Of a stretch of 64,000 nt of DNA, positions 59,985 through 64,000 are shown one piece after another. The stretch is from Pseudomonas sp. ANT_J12 (GTDB lineage Bacteria > Pseudomonadota > Gammaproteobacteria > Pseudomonadales > Pseudomonadaceae), in the NCBI RefSeq assembly GCF_008370045.1, contig NZ_VOBN01000001.1, positions 124,001 through 188,000 of the forward strand. Reading direction: 5' to 3'. The notes below the pieces were generated by a model that did not search any database, was not told the origin of the DNA, and was given only the letters and a program-made list of their open reading frames with translations. Position 1 is the first letter of the stretch; the number at the start of each line of letters is the position of its first letter. A program made the position numbers and the translations under genes.

Positions 59985-60765
59985 ATATCTCCTGCTTATC
60001 GCAGCGTTACTCTGTGCAGGCGTCGCCAATGCCGACAACAGCAAAGCCAACGCGCCGGTCGTGATCGACAACGATGGCTTCAAGGAACCGCTGAGCAAAC
60101 TCAAGTTCAACCCGGGCCTGGACCAGCGCGAGTTCGAGCGTTCGACGCTCAACGCGCTGAACGTCTACGACCCGCTGGAGGAGTGGAACCGTCGGGTCTA
60201 CCACTTCAACTACCGCTTCGACCAATGGGTGTTCCTGCCCGTGGTCGACGGCTATCGCTACGTGACCCCGAGCTTTTTGCGCACCGGTGTGAGCAACTTC
60301 TTCAACAACCTCGGTGACGTGCCGAACCTGTTGAACAGCATGCTCCAGCTCAAGGGCCACCGCTCGCTGGAAACCACCGCGCGACTGCTGCTCAACACCA
60401 CCATCGGCGTTGCCGGCCTGTGGGACCCGGCCACCGCCATGGGCCTGCCGCGCCAGAGCGAAGACTTCGGCCAGACCCTGGGCTTCTACGGCGTACCGGG
60501 CGGTGCCTACTTCGTGCTGCCGATCCTCGGCCCCTCCAACCTGCGCGACACCGCCGGGCTGGTGGTCGACTACACCGGCGAGTCGGCGGTCAACTTCCTG
60601 AACGTCTCCGAAGTCAGCTCCAACCACCCGGAAATCTGGGTCCTGCGCGGCGTCGACAAGCGCTACCAGACCAGCTTCCGCTACGGTCAGCTGAACTCGC
60701 CGTTCGAGTACGAGAAGGTGCGTTACGTGTACACCGAGTCGCGTAAGTTGCAGATCGCCGAGTAA
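59977..60765 (+). CDS. mlaA: MlaA/VacJ family lipid-trafficking protein
   Basis: A 262-aa outer membrane component of the Mla pathway that removes phospholipids from the outer leaflet. The VacJ core is clear: DPLEEWNRRVYHFNYRFD, a long amphipathic stretch, and SEDFGQTLGFYGVPGGAYFV. It starts with GTG 59977, inside the end of the hydrolase gene. Unlike most VacJ proteins the N-terminus (LLCAGVANADN) lacks a good lipobox and looks like a plain signal peptide cut after NA. The other mla genes are not in the window. A terminator follows. Confidence 0.94.
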   Translation: MAKYLLLIAALLCAGVANADNSKANAPVVIDNDGFKEPLSKLKFNPGLDQREFERSTLNALNVYDPLEEWNRRVYHFNYRFDQWVFLPVVDGYRYVTPSFLRTGVSNFFNNLGDVPNLLNSMLQLKGHRSLETTARLLLNTTIGVAGLWDPATAMGLPRQSEDFGQTLGFYGVPGGAYFVLPILGPSNLRDTAGLVVDYTGESAVNFLNVSEVSSNHPEIWVLRGVDKRYQTSFRYGQLNSPFEYEKVRYVYTESRKLQIAE

Positions 60766-60793
60766 CGCTGGCGATACACAATCTGGCGGCAAT

Positions 60794-60830
60794 AAAAAAG
60801 GCCATTCGATGCGAGTCGAATGGCCTTTTT
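60794..60830 (+). terminator. mlaA terminator
   Basis: AAAAAAGGCCATTCGA pairs with TCGAATGGCCTTTTT around a short loop. Confidence 0.92.
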
Positions 60831-60840
60831 GCTTTCTGAT

Positions 60841-60951
60841 GATCGTTCCCACGCCCTGTGTGGGAATGCCTCAACGGACGCTCCGCGTTCAGCTTTGAAT
60901 GGGACGCGGAGCGTCCCGGGCTGCATTCCCACCCGGAGCGTGGGAACGATC
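60841..60951. repeat. Long palindromic repeat (GATCGTTCCCACGC family)
   Basis: Starts GATCGTTCCCACGCCCTGTG and ends GGAGCGTGGGAACGATC with nested GGACGCTCCGCGTTC and GACGCGGAGCGTCC arms. Confidence 0.9.
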
Positions 60952-60975
60952 AATCAACACCACCACCGACCCACC

Positions 60976-61067
60976 GTAGGAACAACGCTTGCTCGCGATG
61001 GCGGCTCGGCAGTCAACCCAGATGTTGAATGTTATGGCCTCATCGCGAGCAAGCTTTGCTCCTACAG
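60976..61067. repeat. Divergent REP doublet
   Basis: GTAGGAACAACGCTTGCTCG faces CGAGCAAGCTTTGCTCCTAC, a diverged member of the REP family with about 50 bases between the arms. The right arm ends just before the DUF808 stop. Confidence 0.8.
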
Positions 61068-61069
61068 GT

Positions 61070-61984
<915 letters not shown>

Positions 61985-62119
61985 GAATCAGGTTTCCTTC
62001 GAGTAATGAATGCCGCGCAGCATAGCGCGGCCGAGCGCCGCACGGTGCATTCTTGAGCGCCGCGCGAGCCCGGTGCTACCATGCGCAACCGCCAGAACAG
62101 GCAAGGAACCCCCTGGTTT

Positions 62120-62728
62120 ATGAGCACTATCCGCGAGCGCAACAAAGAACTGATCCTGCGTGCCGCCAGTGAAGAATTTGCCGACAAGGGCTTCGCTGCG
62201 ACCAAAACCAGCGATATCGCGGCCAAGGCGGGATTGCCCAAGCCCAACGTCTACTACTATTTCAAATCCAAGGAAAACCTCTACCGCGAGGTCCTGGAAA
62301 GCATCATCGAGCCGATCCTGCAGGCCTCGACGCCGTTCAACGCCGACGGCGTGCCCAGTGAAGTGCTGAGCGGCTACATCCGCTCCAAGATCCGCATCTC
62401 CCGCGACCTGCCCTTCGCCTCCAAGGTGTTTGCCAGCGAAATCATGCACGGCGCGCCGCACCTGAGCGCCGACCTGGTCGAACGCCTCAATGGGCAGGCC
62501 AAGCACAACATCGACTGCATCCAGACCTGGATCGACCGCGGCCAGATCGCCCCCATCGACCCCAACCACCTGATGTTCAGCATCTGGGCCGCGACCCAGA
62601 CGTACGCCGACTTCGACTGGCAGATTTCTGCGGTCACCGGCAAGTCGAAGCTGGATGAGGCGGATTATGAAGCGGCAGCGCAGACGATTATTCGCCTGGT
62701 GCTCAAGGGGTGTGAACCGGATCGTTAG
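62120..62728 (+). CDS. TetR family transcriptional regulator
   Basis: A 202-aa regulator. The N-terminal helix-turn-helix is TSDIAAKAGLPKPNVYYYF at about residues 33-51. The C-terminal ligand domain resembles the RutR/YcdC type. I chose ATG 62120 (MSTIRERNKELILRAA), with AAGGAA upstream; the longer frame is unlikely. It is divergent from DUF808 and could regulate it. The stop lies inside a hairpin that doubles as terminator. Confidence 0.9.
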   Translation: MSTIRERNKELILRAASEEFADKGFAATKTSDIAAKAGLPKPNVYYYFKSKENLYREVLESIIEPILQASTPFNADGVPSEVLSGYIRSKIRISRDLPFASKVFASEIMHGAPHLSADLVERLNGQAKHNIDCIQTWIDRGQIAPIDPNHLMFSIWAATQTYADFDWQISAVTGKSKLDEADYEAAAQTIIRLVLKGCEPDR

Positions 62729-62738
62729 ATCCGGTTTT
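62715..62738 (+). terminator. Terminator overlapping the tetR stop codon
   Basis: AACCGGATC-GTTA-GATCCGGTTTTC; the TAG stop is part of the loop/right arm. The T tract is short. Confidence 0.6.
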
Positions 62739-62744
62739 CAATCA

Positions 62745-62782
62745 AGCAAAGATCGCAGCCTTCAAACCTGCGATCTTTTGCT
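62745..62782. terminator. Bidirectional hairpin of the GATCGCAG family
   Basis: AGCAAAGATCGCAG pairs with CTGCGATCTTTTGCT. It sits between convergent genes, with short T tracts on both sides, and is a compact relative of the repeats at 17221 and 27286. Confidence 0.75.
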
Positions 62783-62783
62783 T

Positions 62784-63851
62784 TCAAGCTTCGCTGCCCA
62801 TCAACCAGCGCAGCGCCTGCGGGAACGAAGTACGCCAGTCATCCGGGAACGTGTGCCCTTCTTCATGGGTACGGGATTTAACCTCGTTGCCATCACTGAA
62901 CAGCTTGCGGAAATCGGTGGCCATCTGCTGGTTGCCCGGCCCTTCCATCTTGCCGTTGATCACGAACACCCGTTTGCCATGGGCCTTGCTCACGGTCGGC
63001 GTTGGCTGCATGCCGCCGGGTGACACCAGCAGTGCGCCGGCGTAGTCATCCGGATGCTGCGCCAACAGCGCGCCGGCATGTTGCGAGCCTTGGGAGAAGC
63101 CCATCAGGTAAACATGCTTGCGGTCGACGCATTGCTGCGCCTCCAGTTCTTTCAAGCCGTTCTGCACCGCTTTATGGGTGCCTTCAAAGCCCGGACCGAT
63201 CCAGCGGAAGCTGTCGACCGCATTGATCATCTCGGTGCCGTTGATGCCGAGAACGATCGCGCCGGTGTCCGCGAGCGACTGATAATCATCGACCTCGCCG
63301 TTGACCCCGTAGCCATGCATCCACACCAGCACCGGCCGGCACGCGGCGGGCACGGGAACACCGGCGGGAGGATTGAGCACCGAAATCGCACCGACCTTGC
63401 CGGGGGCGATTTTCTGATAGCGCTGCTGGGCGTTGGCCAACACGGTTTTGTAAGTGGCGGTCTGGCGCAGTTCGGAAAAGTCTTCGTCGCTGGCCAGCAT
63501 CGGGCCGAACCACATGCCGCGATCATCAGCTTCCCTCAGGAAGCGTTGCGCCAGTTTGTCATCGCCGCGCCGGGCGAACAGCGCCGCCACCTGATAAGGC
63601 GCGAGCAGTTGCTTGGGGTCTTCACGGCTGGCCGCCAGATACACCGCGATGGCCTGCAGGGTGTCGGTGTCTTCGAGCTTTTCGGCCCGGGCCATCAGCT
63701 CATCCACGTCGTCGGCATTGAGCAGCGCGGTGACCACCGGGCTGAGAGCCTGGAACGCAATGTCTTCGGCGTCCAGCGGTTCGGCGGCGTGCAGAAAGGG
63801 TGTGCAGAGGGTCATGGCCGTGGCCAGAGAGATGCCAAGTAGCGTCTTCAC
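62784..63851 (-). CDS. Exported alpha/beta hydrolase (carboxylesterase/phospholipase type)
   Basis: A 355-aa secreted or periplasmic hydrolase. A signal peptide runs to about residue 22 (FLHAA). An N-terminal helical region (about 25-150) precedes the hydrolase domain, which begins PVLVWMHGYGVNGEVDDY (oxyanion-hole HGYG). The nucleophile is S253 in LMGFSQGSQHAG, and the histidine lies in EEGHTFPDDW near residue 335. It is similar to phospholipase/carboxylesterase family enzymes; the substrate is unknown. It is alone on the minus strand. Confidence 0.87.
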   Translation of the reverse strand: MKTLLGISLATAMTLCTPFLHAAEPLDAEDIAFQALSPVVTALLNADDVDELMARAEKLEDTDTLQAIAVYLAASREDPKQLLAPYQVAALFARRGDDKLAQRFLREADDRGMWFGPMLASDEDFSELRQTATYKTVLANAQQRYQKIAPGKVGAISVLNPPAGVPVPAACRPVLVWMHGYGVNGEVDDYQSLADTGAIVLGINGTEMINAVDSFRWIGPGFEGTHKAVQNGLKELEAQQCVDRKHVYLMGFSQGSQHAGALLAQHPDDYAGALLVSPGGMQPTPTVSKAHGKRVFVINGKMEGPGNQQMATDFRKLFSDGNEVKSRTHEEGHTFPDDWRTSFPQALRWLMGSEA

Positions 63852-63950
63852 GCAGATCTTCCTTGATACAAAAACGAGAGGGGCGGCAGTCTATCGACCC
63901 CGCCCCGCTTCGTCATCACCGCGCTGCCGGCGGTGTCGATTTACTTCAGA

Positions 63951-64000
63951 TCAAGCCGTCACCCCAGCATCCGCGCGCAAGCCCTGGGCCTCGATCGCGC
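63951..64000 (-). CDS. Possible C-terminus of a gene entering from the right
   Basis: Read on the minus strand, an open frame enters from the right edge and ends at TGA 63953-63951 with the residues AIEAQGLRADAGVTA. The codons are GC-rich at third positions, as in real genes here. It is too short to identify. Confidence 0.35.
   Translation of the reverse strand, partial: AIEAQGLRADAGVTA

Overview
The window looks like chromosomal DNA of a fluorescent Pseudomonas (P. fluorescens group). Three things point to this: a GC-rich codon style, the gene order (sdhCDAB-sucAB-lpdG-sucCD divergent from gltA, and a late cobalamin operon next to an MFS/MarR pair, a glutathione peroxidase and a FadL porin), and dense Pseudomonas-type palindromic repeats in almost every larger gap. 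I see no prophage, insertion sequence, CRISPR array, rRNA or tRNA. Most of the window is core metabolism.

Layout. 1-874 has no convincing gene; it holds a DnaA-box-like site and a palindrome. 875-3278: two unrecognised small genes and a FadL-type porin. 3368-5760 (minus): a secreted glutathione peroxidase, a 40-residue membrane protein, an MFS transporter and a MarR regulator; near-identical palindromes precede the last two. 5901-15084 (minus): a cobalamin riboswitch followed by cobO-cobB-bluB-cbiB-cobD-cobQ-cobU-cobT-cobC-cobS, mostly with start/stop overlaps. This covers corrin a,c-diamide formation, adenosylation, side-chain amidation, aminopropanol attachment and lower-ligand synthesis, activation and joining. 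Corrin ring synthesis and cobalt insertion must be encoded elsewhere.

15250-22607: an unknown protein, a PQQ-type sugar dehydrogenase lipoprotein, an O-methyltransferase, two NlpC/P60 lipoproteins, hda, a PerM-type permease and a DUF2066 protein. 22991-25421 (plus): purM-purN-DUF3108. 25502-38553: a chemoreceptor, a metal-dependent amidohydrolase, OsmC, pirin, a dienelactone hydrolase family protein, htpG, two tandem PaaI thioesterases, a small Ala-rich lipoprotein, a pair of unrecognised envelope genes, MAPEG and DUF599 membrane proteins, and brnQ.

38973-52067: succinyl-CoA synthetase, dihydrolipoamide dehydrogenase, 2-oxoglutarate dehydrogenase and succinate dehydrogenase (all minus), divergent from gltA. 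Good sigma70-type promoters for sdhC and gltA lie in the shared gap. 52987-54953: acetate permease actP with its DUF485 partner, which feeds acetate toward the TCA cycle. 55237-63851: an orphan betaine-type binding protein, a membrane GH17 enzyme, an alpha/beta hydrolase overlapping mlaA, DUF808, a TetR regulator and a secreted hydrolase. The C-terminus of a minus-strand gene may enter at the right edge.

The most interesting points are regulatory or small: the MarR operator pair with a predicted leaderless regulator mRNA, the translationally coupled 40-aa membrane peptide, a two-gene envelope unit of unknown function, a secreted glutathione peroxidase with an altered catalytic tetrad, and a ~700-bp composite inverted repeat. 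I did not find a convincing new multi-gene system.
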